Shown here: positions 32,528 through 41,642 of the stretch, in pieces
Numbering within the stretch: position 1 is the stretch's first letter
Layout: each line of letters begins with the position of its first letter
Origin: JAGWBD01 sp965197455
GTDB taxonomy: Bacteria; Chloroflexota; Anaerolineae; Aggregatilineales; Phototrophicaceae
Direction: 5' to 3'
DNA: 64,000 nt
Assembly (NCBI GenBank): GCA_965197455.1
Contig: OZ240208.1
Coordinates: forward strand, 1,550,001 to 1,614,000
Position numbers and translations under genes: made by a program
Notes under the pieces: generated by a model
Database searches by the model: none
Told to the model about the DNA's origin: nothing
The model's input: only the letters and a program-made list of their open reading frames with translations

Positions 32528-32635
32528 ATGCCCGCCATTCCGGTGTTTTTCGCCATCTGCTTGATGTCCGCCCGCGTCGGAAGCCCGATGAGTCGTCCCG
32601 TCCCCCTGCATTACTCAGCCGTCCCGGCTGCGTAA
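32528..32635 (+). CDS. Possible 35-residue ORF between pheS and pheT
   Basis: Between pheS and pheT lies a perfect AGGAGG (32518-32523), four bases before an ATG at 32528 that opens a 35-codon frame (MPAIPVFFAICLMSARV...YSAVPAA) ending TAA at 32635. The pheT ribosome site GGAG follows at once (32636-32639), so the ORF fills the 152-base gap. A small CCGGT-AAA-ACCGG hairpin precedes it. It may be a translated small protein or a coupling device; codon statistics could not be computed. Confidence 0.4.
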   Translation: MPAIPVFFAICLMSARVGSPMSRPVPLHYSAVPAA

Positions 32636-32644
32636 GGAGTAGAC

Positions 32645-35200
32645 ATGCTGGTTCCCCTTTCCTGGTTGCGCGAGCTGGTTGATATCGATATCCCGGTCGA
32701 GCTGCTCGCCGAACGACTGACCCTTGCCGGCCTTGAGGTCGGCGCCATCAACTATCTGGGCCTGCCCCAGGGCGCGGTGGAGGGCGTGCGCTGGCCGCCG
32801 TCCGCTCACCTGGTCTGGGCGCGCGACAAGGTCCTGCTGGGCCGCATCCGCGAGGTGCGCGCCCACCCCGACGCCGACCGACTCGTGCTCGCCATGGTGG
32901 ATTACGGCGGCGCGGAACTGGAGCAATGCGTCACCGGCGCCTCCAACCTCTTTGAGTTCCGTGACCAGGAGCCCGTCGAGCCGCCGCTGTGGGCGCCCTT
33001 CGCCATGGAAGGCGCCGAGCTGTGGGATGGTCACAGCGAAGAGCCGCGGCGCGTGCGCCTGCAGGAACGCGCACTGCGTGGCATCCCCAACCGCTGCATG
33101 GTTTGCTCCGAAAAGGAGCTGGGCCTCTCTGACGAGCACGAGGGCATTCTGCTACTGGAACACGATGACAGCTACCGTCCCGGCACGCCGCTGCAGGACA
33201 TCCTCGGCGACATCGTGCTCGACATCGAACTGACGCCCAACCTGGCGCGCTGCTTCAGCATCCTCGGCGTCGCGCGTGAGGTCGCCGCGCTGCTGGACAA
33301 GCCGCTCCGCAAACCTTCCACAACGATGCTGGCCGAAGGGCCACCCATTGTTGGCCAGGCCGCGATCTACATCGAGAATCCGCAGCTCAACGCGCGCTTC
33401 ACCCTCGCCCTGCTGCGCGACACCAAAGTTGGCCCCTCGCCTCAATGGCTGCAACAACGCCTGCGTCTGGTGGGCCAGCGACCCATCAATAACATCGTCG
33501 ACGTGACCAACTACATCACTTTCGAGTTGGGCCAGCCTTTGCATGCCTTTGACTATGACAAACTGGTCGCGCGCGCCGGCAACGCAACACCCACCATCAC
33601 CACGCGCCTGGCACGACCAGGCGAGACCCTGACCACGCTGGAGGGCGCGCAGCGCGAGCTGGACGAGCACACCATCATTCTGCTGGACTCCGCCGGCATT
33701 CTCAGTCTGGGTGGTCTAATCGGCGGCGCGGAAACCGAAATCGACGACGACACGCGCAACGTGTTGCTGGAAGCGGCCAACTGGAACTTCATCAACATCC
33801 GCCGCACGATGCAGACGCAAAAGAACATCACTGACGCCGGCGTGCGCTTCAGCCGCGGCGTGCATCCGGCCCTGTCGCAGGCTGGCGTACAGCGCGGCAT
33901 TGAGCTCATGCGTCGCAGCGGCGGCGGAACTATCGCCGCCGGCATCATCGACGAGTATCCGCTGCCCCCGCCACCGGTGCAGGTGACGCTGCCGGTCGCC
34001 GAGGTGCAGCGCATCATGGGTGTGGAATTCACTGCCGCTGAAGCTGCCGCCATCCTGCGCCGCCTCGAGTTCGAGGTCTGCGTTGAGGACGACCGGCTGC
34101 AGGTAACGGCGCCCGATCACCGCCTTGACATCAGCAGCGAACCCGTCACCGGCCAGGCCGACCTGATCGAGGAACTGGCCCGTATCCACGGCTATGACCG
34201 TATCCCGGACAGCGTCATCGCCGACGAAATGCCGCCCCGGCACGCCAACCTGACGCTGGAACATGAGGAGCTGGTGCGTGACCTGCTGGTGACCCTGGGG
34301 TTGCGCGAGAACATCAGCCATCGCTTCACCGCGCCCGAACGAGAAGCCCTGCTGACCCCCGGCGACGGCCCCGGCTGGCACACGCAGCCCTACGTCGAGC
34401 TGCTCAACCCGGTCGCGCCAGAAAAACGCGTACTGCGCCATACCTTGCTCACCCAGCTGCTGGACAATGCTGCCGGTAACGCGCGCTGGCGCGAGTCGCA
34501 GCAGGTCTTTGAAATCGGGAATGTCTACCTGCAGCGCTCGAATACAAACCTGCCGGATGAGCCGCGCCGTCTCGCACTGCTGCTGACCGGCAAACGTGTG
34601 CTGCCAGACTGGCAGGCCGGCGCCAGCGATGAGCTGCTGGATTACTACGACCTGAAGGGCCTGCTGGACAGCCTGCTGGACAGCCTGAAGGTCGCGGATC
34701 TGCACTACGAGCGCAGCGCACACAGCAGCTTCCACCCGGGCCGCTCTGCCGAACTGCGCAGCGGCGCCGAATCGCTCGGCAACGCCGGTGAGTTGCACCC
34801 TCTGGTGGCGCAGGCCTTTGGCCTCGGCGACGCACCGGTGCTGGTCGCCGAGCTGGACCTGGAGATGTTGCTGGCGCAGAGCCATTGGCGCAGCTTCCCC
34901 GTGCAGGCCCTGCCGCTCACCCCGCCCGTCTACCAGGACATCGCGCTGGTGGTGCGCGACGCGCTGACAGCCGCCGAAGTGGAGGCCGTGCTGCGGCGCG
35001 CGGGTGGCGAGCTGCTGCAGGAGCTGCGCCTCTTCGATGTCTACCGCGGCGACCCCGTCCCGCCGGGCCACAAGAGCCTGGCCTTCAACCTGGTCTATCA
35101 AACCGACGACCGCACCTTGACCGACCGCGAGGTGGCCAAAGTGCAGCGCAAGATCGTGCGCGCCGCCGAAAGTCAACTCGACGCCAGCTTGCGCGCCTGA
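32645..35200 (+). CDS. pheT: Phenylalanine-tRNA ligase beta subunit
   Basis: 851 residues, full length. Order of domains: N-terminal B1 (VPLSWLRELVDIDIPVELLAERLTLAGLEV), OB-fold tRNA-binding domain with KVLLGRIREVRAHPDADRLVLAMVD, B3/B4 editing domain (NRCMVCSEKELGLSDEHEGILLL and later GINNIVDVTNY-type RPINNIVDVTNYITFELGQPLHAFD), B5 (VTLPVAEVQRIMGVEFTAAEAAAILRRLEFEV), catalytic-like core, and the C-terminal anticodon-binding FDX-ACB domain from about residue 760 (YQDIALVVRDALTAAEVEAVLRR). AAGGAG precedes the ATG. Confidence 0.97.
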   Translation: MLVPLSWLRELVDIDIPVELLAERLTLAGLEVGAINYLGLPQGAVEGVRWPPSAHLVWARDKVLLGRIREVRAHPDADRLVLAMVDYGGAELEQCVTGASNLFEFRDQEPVEPPLWAPFAMEGAELWDGHSEEPRRVRLQERALRGIPNRCMVCSEKELGLSDEHEGILLLEHDDSYRPGTPLQDILGDIVLDIELTPNLARCFSILGVAREVAALLDKPLRKPSTTMLAEGPPIVGQAAIYIENPQLNARFTLALLRDTKVGPSPQWLQQRLRLVGQRPINNIVDVTNYITFELGQPLHAFDYDKLVARAGNATPTITTRLARPGETLTTLEGAQRELDEHTIILLDSAGILSLGGLIGGAETEIDDDTRNVLLEAANWNFINIRRTMQTQKNITDAGVRFSRGVHPALSQAGVQRGIELMRRSGGGTIAAGIIDEYPLPPPPVQVTLPVAEVQRIMGVEFTAAEAAAILRRLEFEVCVEDDRLQVTAPDHRLDISSEPVTGQADLIEELARIHGYDRIPDSVIADEMPPRHANLTLEHEELVRDLLVTLGLRENISHRFTAPEREALLTPGDGPGWHTQPYVELLNPVAPEKRVLRHTLLTQLLDNAAGNARWRESQQVFEIGNVYLQRSNTNLPDEPRRLALLLTGKRVLPDWQAGASDELLDYYDLKGLLDSLLDSLKVADLHYERSAHSSFHPGRSAELRSGAESLGNAGELHPLVAQAFGLGDAPVLVAELDLEMLLAQSHWRSFPVQALPLTPPVYQDIALVVRDALTAAEVEAVLRRAGGELLQELRLFDVYRGDPVPPGHKSLAFNLVYQTDDRTLTDREVAKVQRKIVRAAESQLDASLRA

Positions 35201-35225
35201 GCCAAAGGCAACAGAGGAGCCCGCC

Positions 35226-36347
35226 ATGCAGCTTGAAACGCAGGCCATTCACGCCGGCCACGAAGTAGACCCCGCCAGCGGCGCCATCGTCGCGCCGGTG
35301 CACTTTTCCACCACCTACGAACGCGCGCCGGACGGCAGCTATCCGCTGGGCCACGTCTACAGTCGCCTCGGCAACCCCAACCGCCTGGCGCTGGAAACGC
35401 GCATCGCCACGCTGGAGGGCGGCGCAGCCGCCGCGGCCTTCGCCTCCGGCTCTGCGGCGATCTACGCGCTGCTGCAGACCCTGGGTCAGGGTGACCATGT
35501 CCTCGCGCCCGACGTGCTCTACTACGGCATCCGCCTGATCATGACCGACATCATGGTGCGCCAGGGACTGGCGACCAGCTTCGTTGACATGTCACAGCCG
35601 GAAGCGGTCGCCGCCGCCCTGCGCCCGGAGACTCGCCTCGTCCTGCTGGAGACGCCCTCCAACCCGGAGCTGGGCGTCAGCGACATCCGCGCCATCGCCG
35701 ACATCGCGCACAGCGCCGGCGTCAGCGTGGCCTGCGACAACACCATCGCCACGCCCGTCTTTCAGCAGCCGCTGCAACTGGGCGCCGACTACGTCATGCA
35801 CGCCACCACCAAGTACCTCGGCGGCCACAGTGATGTGCTGGGCGGCGTGGTCGTCACGCGCGCGCCGGACGAGCGCTTTGAGCGACTGCAGCAAATTCAG
35901 CAGCTCGGCGGCGCGGTGCCCTCGCCACTGGAATGCTGGCTGACCCTGCGTGGCATTGAGACCCTGCCTTTGCGCCTCCGCGCCCACGCGGCAAACGCGC
36001 TGCGCATCGCGCGCTTCCTCGAGCAGCATCCCGCCATAGAGCGCGTGCGCTATCCCGGTCTGGAGAGCAATCCCGCGCATGAGATCGCCCGGCGTCAGAT
36101 GAGCGGCTATGGCGGCCTGCTGTCGGCCCAGGTTCGCGGCGGCGCCGAAGCGGCCCTGGCGGTGACCGGCCGGGTGCAGCTCTTCCGCCGCGCGACCAGC
36201 TTCGGCGGCACCCACAGCCTCATCGAACACCGCGCCTCAATGGAGAAAGGCGTCACCGCCACCCCGCCCAATCTGCTGCGTATTTCTGTCGGACTAGAGC
36301 ACAGTGACGACCTCATCGCGGATCTCGACCAGGCGCTGCAGGGCTGA
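35226..36347 (+). CDS. Cys/Met-metabolism PLP-dependent enzyme
   Basis: 373 residues. The family includes cystathionine gamma-synthase, cystathionine lyases and methionine gamma-lyase. The PLP lysine is K196 in HATTKYLGGHSD, with the conserved N-terminal YSRLGNPNRLALETRIATLEGG (substrate-side Tyr and Arg) and FASGSAAIYALLQTLGQGDHVL. The DNTIATPVFQQPLQLGADYV loop and C-terminal RISVGLE are also typical. Sequence alone does not separate synthase from lyase activity. Strong GAGGAG ribosome site. Adjacent genes do not form a clear sulfur-amino-acid pathway. Confidence 0.9.
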   Translation: MQLETQAIHAGHEVDPASGAIVAPVHFSTTYERAPDGSYPLGHVYSRLGNPNRLALETRIATLEGGAAAAAFASGSAAIYALLQTLGQGDHVLAPDVLYYGIRLIMTDIMVRQGLATSFVDMSQPEAVAAALRPETRLVLLETPSNPELGVSDIRAIADIAHSAGVSVACDNTIATPVFQQPLQLGADYVMHATTKYLGGHSDVLGGVVVTRAPDERFERLQQIQQLGGAVPSPLECWLTLRGIETLPLRLRAHAANALRIARFLEQHPAIERVRYPGLESNPAHEIARRQMSGYGGLLSAQVRGGAEAALAVTGRVQLFRRATSFGGTHSLIEHRASMEKGVTATPPNLLRISVGLEHSDDLIADLDQALQG

Positions 36348-36358
36348 GACGGAGTCGC

Positions 36359-36364
36359 TACAAT
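36359..36364 (+). promoter_or_regulatory. -10-like element TACAAT upstream of the SMP-30 gene
   Basis: GCTACAAT places TACAAT (5 of 6) 33 bases before the ATG at 36398. No -35 of quality lies at the right distance, so confidence is low. Confidence 0.3.
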
Positions 36365-36397
36365 CCGGTCATTCTGAAGACCGGGAGAGGGATAGGC

Positions 36398-37306
36398 ATG
36401 GCTGAGGCATTCGAGGTTTACGACGAGCGTTTCCGCGCGCTCCTGCTGCCGGACTCGCGCCTTGAAAAGTTGGCGGACGGCTGCATCTGGGCGGAGGGCC
36501 CGGTCTGGCTGCCGGACGACAGCGTGGTCTGGAGCGATATCCCCAACAACCGCATGCTGCGCTGGTCAGCCGCGGCGGGCGTGGAGACCTTTCGCCAGCC
36601 TTCAAACTTCAGCAACGGCAACACCCTCGATCGCCAGGGCCGCCTGGTCACCTGCGAGCATGGCGGCCGCCGCGTCAGCCGCACGGAAGCGGATGGCACG
36701 GTCGTCGCGCTGGCCGAACGCTACCAGGGTGGACGTTTCAACTCGCCCAACGACGTGGTTGTGCGCCCGGACGGCAGCGTCTGGTTCACCGACCCGCCCT
36801 ACGGCATCCTGGCCGGCACCGAAGAAGGCTATGCCAGCCCGTCGGAACAAGACGGCTGTCACGTCTACCGCCTTGACCCGGCCAGCAGCATAATCACCCG
36901 GGTCATCGACGACATGGTCAAGCCCAACGGCCTCGCCTTTGCGCCAGACGGGCAGCAGCTCTACGTGGCGGACACCGGCGCCTCCCATGACCCCGACGGC
37001 CCGCATCACATCCGCGTCTTCGACATCGTTGACAATGTGTCGCTGGCCAACGGGCGCCTCTTCGCCGAAATCAATCCCGGCCTGCCGGATGGATTCCGCT
37101 TCGATCACAACGGCTACCTCTACACCAGCTCGGCGGACAGTATCCAGGTGGTTACGCAGGAAGGCGAGCGCCTCGGCAAAATCCTGGTACCGGAACCCAT
37201 CGCCAACTGCTGCTTCGGTGGCCCGCAGTACAACCAGCTTTACATCACCGCAACCAGCTCGCTCTACGTCATTCAGCTCAACACGCGCGGCATTCTGCAC
37301 GCCTGA
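36398..37306 (+). CDS. SMP-30/gluconolactonase-family protein
   Basis: 302 residues, a six-bladed beta-propeller lactonase of the SMP-30/LRE family that hydrolyses sugar lactones such as gluconolactone. Diagnostic segments are CIWAEGPVWLPDDSVVWSDIPNNRMLRW (calcium ligand Glu), GRFNSPNDVVVRPDGSVWFTDPPYGI (ligand Asn) and PNGLAFAPDGQQLYVADTG (ligand Asn and Asp). No signal peptide. Consistent with the sugar-catabolic character of the region, though the substrate is unknown. GGGAGAGGG precedes the ATG. Confidence 0.9.
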   Translation: MAEAFEVYDERFRALLLPDSRLEKLADGCIWAEGPVWLPDDSVVWSDIPNNRMLRWSAAAGVETFRQPSNFSNGNTLDRQGRLVTCEHGGRRVSRTEADGTVVALAERYQGGRFNSPNDVVVRPDGSVWFTDPPYGILAGTEEGYASPSEQDGCHVYRLDPASSIITRVIDDMVKPNGLAFAPDGQQLYVADTGASHDPDGPHHIRVFDIVDNVSLANGRLFAEINPGLPDGFRFDHNGYLYTSSADSIQVVTQEGERLGKILVPEPIANCCFGGPQYNQLYITATSSLYVIQLNTRGILHA

Positions 37307-37329
37307 GCGCACACAGAGAGGAACACACC

Positions 37330-37749
37330 ATGACGAACTCCGGCATCAAACTGGTCTGGGCCGGCTGGGATAGCGACCCGACCATCGGCTTCAGCGGTCG
37401 CGCCGCCAAACGTTGGGCGGAGCACTTGCCGGTCGGCACGCGCATGTTGCTCTACGAAACGACCGGCCGCGCAAAGGGCTCGAAAGCAAAGGGCACAAAG
37501 TCCATCATCGGCGAGATCGAGGTCATTGGCAGCTTTGAAGACGGCGCTGGAATGCGCGTAGAGAGTGAGCAGCACGACTCCCTGCTGCCAGTTCACGTAG
37601 TGCAGGCGCGCGCCAGTGTGACGCCAGTTCCGTTGGAGCAGGTGCGCGAAATCCTGGGTGATGAAAAGTGGCCGCGCCGTGGCGAATCCTGGCGCCCGCT
37701 CGCTGCGACGGAATATCAGGCGCTGCTGGACGCAATGGGCAGCGCCTGA
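37330..37749 (+). CDS. EVE/PUA-like domain protein, putative
   Basis: 139 residues. A Trp-rich N-terminal stretch (LVWAGWDSDPTIGFSGRAAKRWAEHLPVGTRMLLYETTG) followed by IIGEIEVIGSF resembles the EVE/PUA-like fold that reads modified bases or RNA, in which a first strand ends in W and a later strand carries vG-E. No catalytic motif. The call is a fold resemblance only. Convergent with the methyltransferase gene. Confidence 0.5.
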   Translation: MTNSGIKLVWAGWDSDPTIGFSGRAAKRWAEHLPVGTRMLLYETTGRAKGSKAKGTKSIIGEIEVIGSFEDGAGMRVESEQHDSLLPVHVVQARASVTPVPLEQVREILGDEKWPRRGESWRPLAATEYQALLDAMGSA

Positions 37750-37755
37750 GCCCGT

Positions 37756-38529
37756 TCAGCTACGCCGCGCCAGCACGATCAGGCGCGCGCAGCCATCCTC
37801 AAAGGACCCCTGCTCGTAGTCACCGTAGCGCGCTTCGCTGGTGAAGCCGCTCTGCCGCAGCAAGAGCGCCAGCTCCGGCCAGAAGAAGTGGCGAAACACG
37901 ACCGGCGCCAACGTGCGCTGCACCACGCCCTCGCCATCAATCTCGTCGTAAATCCAGGTCGTGTGCATGCATTGCGTCGCGCGGTCCAGCTGACTGGTGG
38001 CCTGCAGCATGATCAGGTGGCCCGTCTCCGGGTCCATGAAGCTGCGCTCCAGCGTAAGTGCATTGCTGTCGGGGCTGGCGAAAATCTCGCCGGCGTTGGG
38101 CAGGTCGATCAGCAGTATCCCCTTCGGCTGCAACCAGCTGTGCAGCCGCTGTAACAGGGCCAGCTGCGTTTCCTGCTCGTGGAAGTGCATCAGGCAGTTG
38201 TAGGAGAGCAGAACATAGCGGTAGTGCTGCGGCGGCTCCAGCTGCAGCGCGTCGCCCTGCAGCAACCGAATGCGCGCCTGCAGCGAAGGCGGCGCGTGCG
38301 CGAGCCGGCGTCGCGCCCGCGCCAGCATGGCATCTTCACTGTCAAGCCCGTGAACAGTCTCCAGGTGCTGCGTCAGATGAAACAGGACGCGTCCGCTGCC
38401 ACAGCCGATCTCCAGCAGCGGGCCACTCCCGTGTGCATCAATCACCCGCTCGTAGAACGCCAGGTCATCGGTCTTGTCGCGGTTCTCGGCGTCATAGTAG
38501 CGCGCAATTTGTGCGTAAAATCCGGCCAT
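37756..38529 (-). CDS. Class I SAM-dependent methyltransferase
   Basis: 257 residues. The SAM-binding motif I is LLEIGCGSGRVLFHL, followed by GLDSEDAMLARARRRL (motif acidic residue) and LQGDALQLEPPQHYRYVLLSYNCLMHF. Substrate is not predictable. GTG/ATG start is at the 5' end near MAGFYAQIARYYDAEN, a frequent start of this subgroup. Minus strand, convergent with the EVE-like gene and divergent from the glycoside-hydrolase-like locus. Confidence 0.88.
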   Translation of the reverse strand: MAGFYAQIARYYDAENRDKTDDLAFYERVIDAHGSGPLLEIGCGSGRVLFHLTQHLETVHGLDSEDAMLARARRRLAHAPPSLQARIRLLQGDALQLEPPQHYRYVLLSYNCLMHFHEQETQLALLQRLHSWLQPKGILLIDLPNAGEIFASPDSNALTLERSFMDPETGHLIMLQATSQLDRATQCMHTTWIYDEIDGEGVVQRTLAPVVFRHFFWPELALLLRQSGFTSEARYGDYEQGSFEDGCARLIVLARRS

Positions 38530-38591
38530 GGATGGCCCTTCTCCTTCAATCGAACGGCCATTGTAACGCAGCCCGCTGCGTACCGGCGCGC

Positions 38592-38620
38592 TTGTCGCCG
38601 CCCCAGGCGACTGCTACAAT
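38592..38620 (+). promoter_or_regulatory. Promoter of the GH-like locus
   Basis: TTGTCG (38592-38597, 4 of 6), a 17-base spacer and TACAAT (38615-38620, 5 of 6) end 90 bases before the first gene. The same GCTACAAT core recurs before two other genes in the window. Confidence 0.5.
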
Positions 38621-38710
38621 GCCGCCAGCATTCGGGTGTCAATTCCGGTTTGTCTTGTCGCGCCGGAGGAGTACACCCCGGCGCTGTCGGCGAGGTGTTG
38701 AGGACCATTC

Positions 38711-41623
38711 ATGGCATTCGACAAGGGCGACACCCGGCCACTCGCTCTCCTGCAAGCGGAACCAGTTTCACCAGCGGGGACTCCCACAGCCAGCTCTGGC
38801 GGTGATGATGGCCAGAGTCCCCGCGCGCGCCGTCGGCGCAGGGGAGGCTGTGGCTGCTGGCTGAGCGGACTCTTTACCCTCTTTGTCATCCTGGTGCTCG
38901 TCGTTGTCGGTCTCATTCTGCCGCCGGTGCAACTCATCGAACGCCTCACCGGCCCCCGGTTTCTCTCACTTAACGCCGACGCCTCCGCCATACAGCTTGA
39001 GGGTCTGACCCTGCAGGTCGATCCTGAAGAACCCGGAGAGGGTTTCAGCGTCGCAATGGAAACCTTGCCGGCCGGCGACTTCCTGGCTGGCGCAGCCGAG
39101 CAAGAATGGTTGCCTGCCGCGCTCGCCGCCCTGCCCGCGCAATTGGCCTTGCAGAGCCCGGTTTACTCACTCTACAGCGAAGGCGCGGCGCCGCCGCCGG
39201 CCCTCACCCTGGATCTGGCCCTGCCGCAGGCAACCGGCAACGCACAGCTCTTCTCGCTCTACGGCTGGGATGGCATGTATTGGAACTTCCTGCCTTCCAC
39301 GCAACAAGGCGCTGGCTCCCTGCGCGCCACAGTGGCGAGCCTGCCGCAACAGCTGGCCCTGTTCCAGGTGACGCCACCCGCGCAACCGACAGTGCTGGTG
39401 ATCGTGGATGTGCAGCACACGCTGCAAGCCGAAGTCGCCCAGGTGGCGAACATCGTCGCTCCCGCCGGCATACAGCCAACGCTCGCAGGTGGACTCACCG
39501 GCAGCCTGGCCGCCGGCTTCGATTTCAACAGTGGCTATGTGGTCATGCCGGTGGTGCGCAACTTCATCGACGCGCGCGCGCTCGATTCACTCACCGTCAG
39601 CAGCATCCTCGCCAACCGGGAACTGCGCCAGGCGCATGTCGCCCAGCTGACCGCCTTTGCCAACGCCGGCTTTGGCGGCCTGCTGATTGACTGGCGTGGT
39701 CTCGTGCCGGAACAGCGTCGCCTTTTCAGTGAATTCATCAGCGAGCTGGACGCAAGCTTTGATAAAGTTGGCCTGAAGCTGGGCGTCGTCGTGCCGCCAG
39801 CGGACGTCATGAATGGTGCGCTGGATACCGGCGCCTACGACTGGCGCGCCCTGGGGCGCTCCGCCGATTACCTGCAACTCAGACTGCCCCTGCAGCCCGC
39901 CGACTACGGCACGGACGTCGGACAACCGGTCGATCTCATGCTGCGCCACGCCGTGGGCGAAGTGGACCGCAAGCGTCTGCTGGCTGGCTTCAACGCACGC
40001 ACGCTGCGTGAATCAGAGGGGAGTTTCACGCCGGTGGGCTATGCCGAAGCGCATGCCGGACTGGGCGATGTCATCGTCGAGGTCGAGACCACTATCGACG
40101 GCGCTGTGCTGCCAGGAACGTTGATCGATGCGCGTCTTGACGGCTTCAACGCCGCAGCCGGCTTCGACCCTGTCGCTATGGCGCCCTGGGTTGAGTATCG
40201 CACGGACGACAACCTGCCGGCTGCCCGCTACTGGCTGACCACTGGCGCGGCCCTGCGCTTCCGCCTTGGGCGGACGCTGCCCTTCGCGCTGGCCGGCATC
40301 GGCGTTGAGGGTCTGCTGGCCCCGGACCAGTCCCGCGATTTGCTGGAGGCCGTGCTGGCCTACAAGTTGCAGCTACCCGCTGTGCCAGACACCGGGCAGC
40401 CGGCCCTGCGCTGGCGTGTGGAAGGCGCGGACGGTGTTCAGAGCGAAGTCCTGACCGATCTGGACGAAGGCCTGCGCACCACGCTGGAGGCTCCGGACGG
40501 CAATTATGCCATCAATGTGGATGTCGTGACCGGTCGTGACGCAGTTGCGCGTGACGGCCAGGCCATCGGCCTCTTCGCGCCGACGCCTACACCGACCCCC
40601 ACGCCGACTCCCGCGCCAACCGCCATCCCCAGACCCGTCGTCGCGCAGCCGGCGCCGGTCTCCCGGGCGCCGGCCGTCGCGCCAGGTTCGGGCAGCATTC
40701 AGCCCGGTTCCTTCGAATATGGCGGTCACGTGACCAGCACCGGCAGTGGGCGCGCCATCAATGCCATGCGTCAGTCCGGCATGACCTGGATGAAGAAACA
40801 GGTGAGGCATCCGGGCGGTGACGCCGGCGGAGTCATCAGCGCCGCGAAATCCAATGGCTTCAAGATTTTGATCGGCGCTCTCGGCGACAAGAACCAGCTG
40901 GCCTCACGGGGCGCCGCCTACATGGACGAGTTCGCCGCCTGGCTGGCCAGCGTAGCCGCCCAGGGCGCGGACGCCATCGAAGTGTGGAACGAGCCCAATC
41001 TTGATCGTGAGTGGCCGCAGGGCCAGATTAACGGCGCCACCTATGCTGACATGCTGCGCCGCGCCTACAGCGCCATCAAGCGCGCCAACCCCGCCACCAT
41101 GGTCATCAGTGGCGCGCCCGCTCCCACCGGCGCCGAGGGCGCCTTCCCCGGCCGCGTCGTGAACGACGACAAGTTCATGCGCCAGATGGTCGGCGCCGGT
41201 GCTATGCAATGGCTGGATTGCGTCGGCATCCATTACAACGAGGGTATCATCCCGCCCTCACAGACTGGCGGCGACCCGCGCGACAGCTTCTACTCCCGCT
41301 ACTACTTCAGCATGCTCAACCTCTACTGGAGCATCACCGGCGGGCAGAAGCCGCTCTGCTTTACCGAACTGGGTTTCCTGACTTCGCACGGCTACGGACC
41401 TCTGCCCGGCAGCTTCGGCTGGGCAGGCAACGTCACCCTGCAACAGCATGCCGCCTGGCTGGCGCAGTCCATCGCGCTCTCGTCGCAGAGCGGCAGGGTG
41501 CGCCTGCTCATCGTCTGGAATGTAGATTTCACGCTCTACGGCGCAGATCCACAGGCCGGCTACGCCATGATTCGCGCGGACGGCAGTTGCCCGGCCTGCG
41601 GCGCCATCGCCGCCGCACGCTGA
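38711..41623 (+). CDS. Membrane-anchored protein with a pseudo-GH18-like domain and a clan GH-A-like domain
   Basis: 970 residues. A cytoplasmic N-terminus (about 1-45, basic) and one membrane helix (about 48-70) anchor it. Residues about 230-430 look like a GH18/YaaH-type barrel, but the catalytic loop reads GGLLI-D327-W328-R329-G where an acid follows Asp-Trp in active enzymes, so it appears inactive. A Pro/Thr linker (PTPTPTPTPTPAPTA, about 624-638) leads to a second barrel of the GH5/GH39-like clan GH-A type: E761 in WNEPN is the expected acid/base and E886 in CFTELGF the nucleophile. The mature part is outside the cell. Substrate unknown. Confidence 0.8.
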   Translation: MAFDKGDTRPLALLQAEPVSPAGTPTASSGGDDGQSPRARRRRRGGCGCWLSGLFTLFVILVLVVVGLILPPVQLIERLTGPRFLSLNADASAIQLEGLTLQVDPEEPGEGFSVAMETLPAGDFLAGAAEQEWLPAALAALPAQLALQSPVYSLYSEGAAPPPALTLDLALPQATGNAQLFSLYGWDGMYWNFLPSTQQGAGSLRATVASLPQQLALFQVTPPAQPTVLVIVDVQHTLQAEVAQVANIVAPAGIQPTLAGGLTGSLAAGFDFNSGYVVMPVVRNFIDARALDSLTVSSILANRELRQAHVAQLTAFANAGFGGLLIDWRGLVPEQRRLFSEFISELDASFDKVGLKLGVVVPPADVMNGALDTGAYDWRALGRSADYLQLRLPLQPADYGTDVGQPVDLMLRHAVGEVDRKRLLAGFNARTLRESEGSFTPVGYAEAHAGLGDVIVEVETTIDGAVLPGTLIDARLDGFNAAAGFDPVAMAPWVEYRTDDNLPAARYWLTTGAALRFRLGRTLPFALAGIGVEGLLAPDQSRDLLEAVLAYKLQLPAVPDTGQPALRWRVEGADGVQSEVLTDLDEGLRTTLEAPDGNYAINVDVVTGRDAVARDGQAIGLFAPTPTPTPTPTPAPTAIPRPVVAQPAPVSRAPAVAPGSGSIQPGSFEYGGHVTSTGSGRAINAMRQSGMTWMKKQVRHPGGDAGGVISAAKSNGFKILIGALGDKNQLASRGAAYMDEFAAWLASVAAQGADAIEVWNEPNLDREWPQGQINGATYADMLRRAYSAIKRANPATMVISGAPAPTGAEGAFPGRVVNDDKFMRQMVGAGAMQWLDCVGIHYNEGIIPPSQTGGDPRDSFYSRYYFSMLNLYWSITGGQKPLCFTELGFLTSHGYGPLPGSFGWAGNVTLQQHAAWLAQSIALSSQSGRVRLLIVWNVDFTLYGADPQAGYAMIRADGSCPACGAIAAAR

Positions 41624-41642
41624 TGGTGGCCAAACAGGAGGC

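Noticed and set aside
33716..35248. A 510-codon minus-strand frame
   Set aside because: Antisense to pheT, which shows all its domains; no domain of its own.
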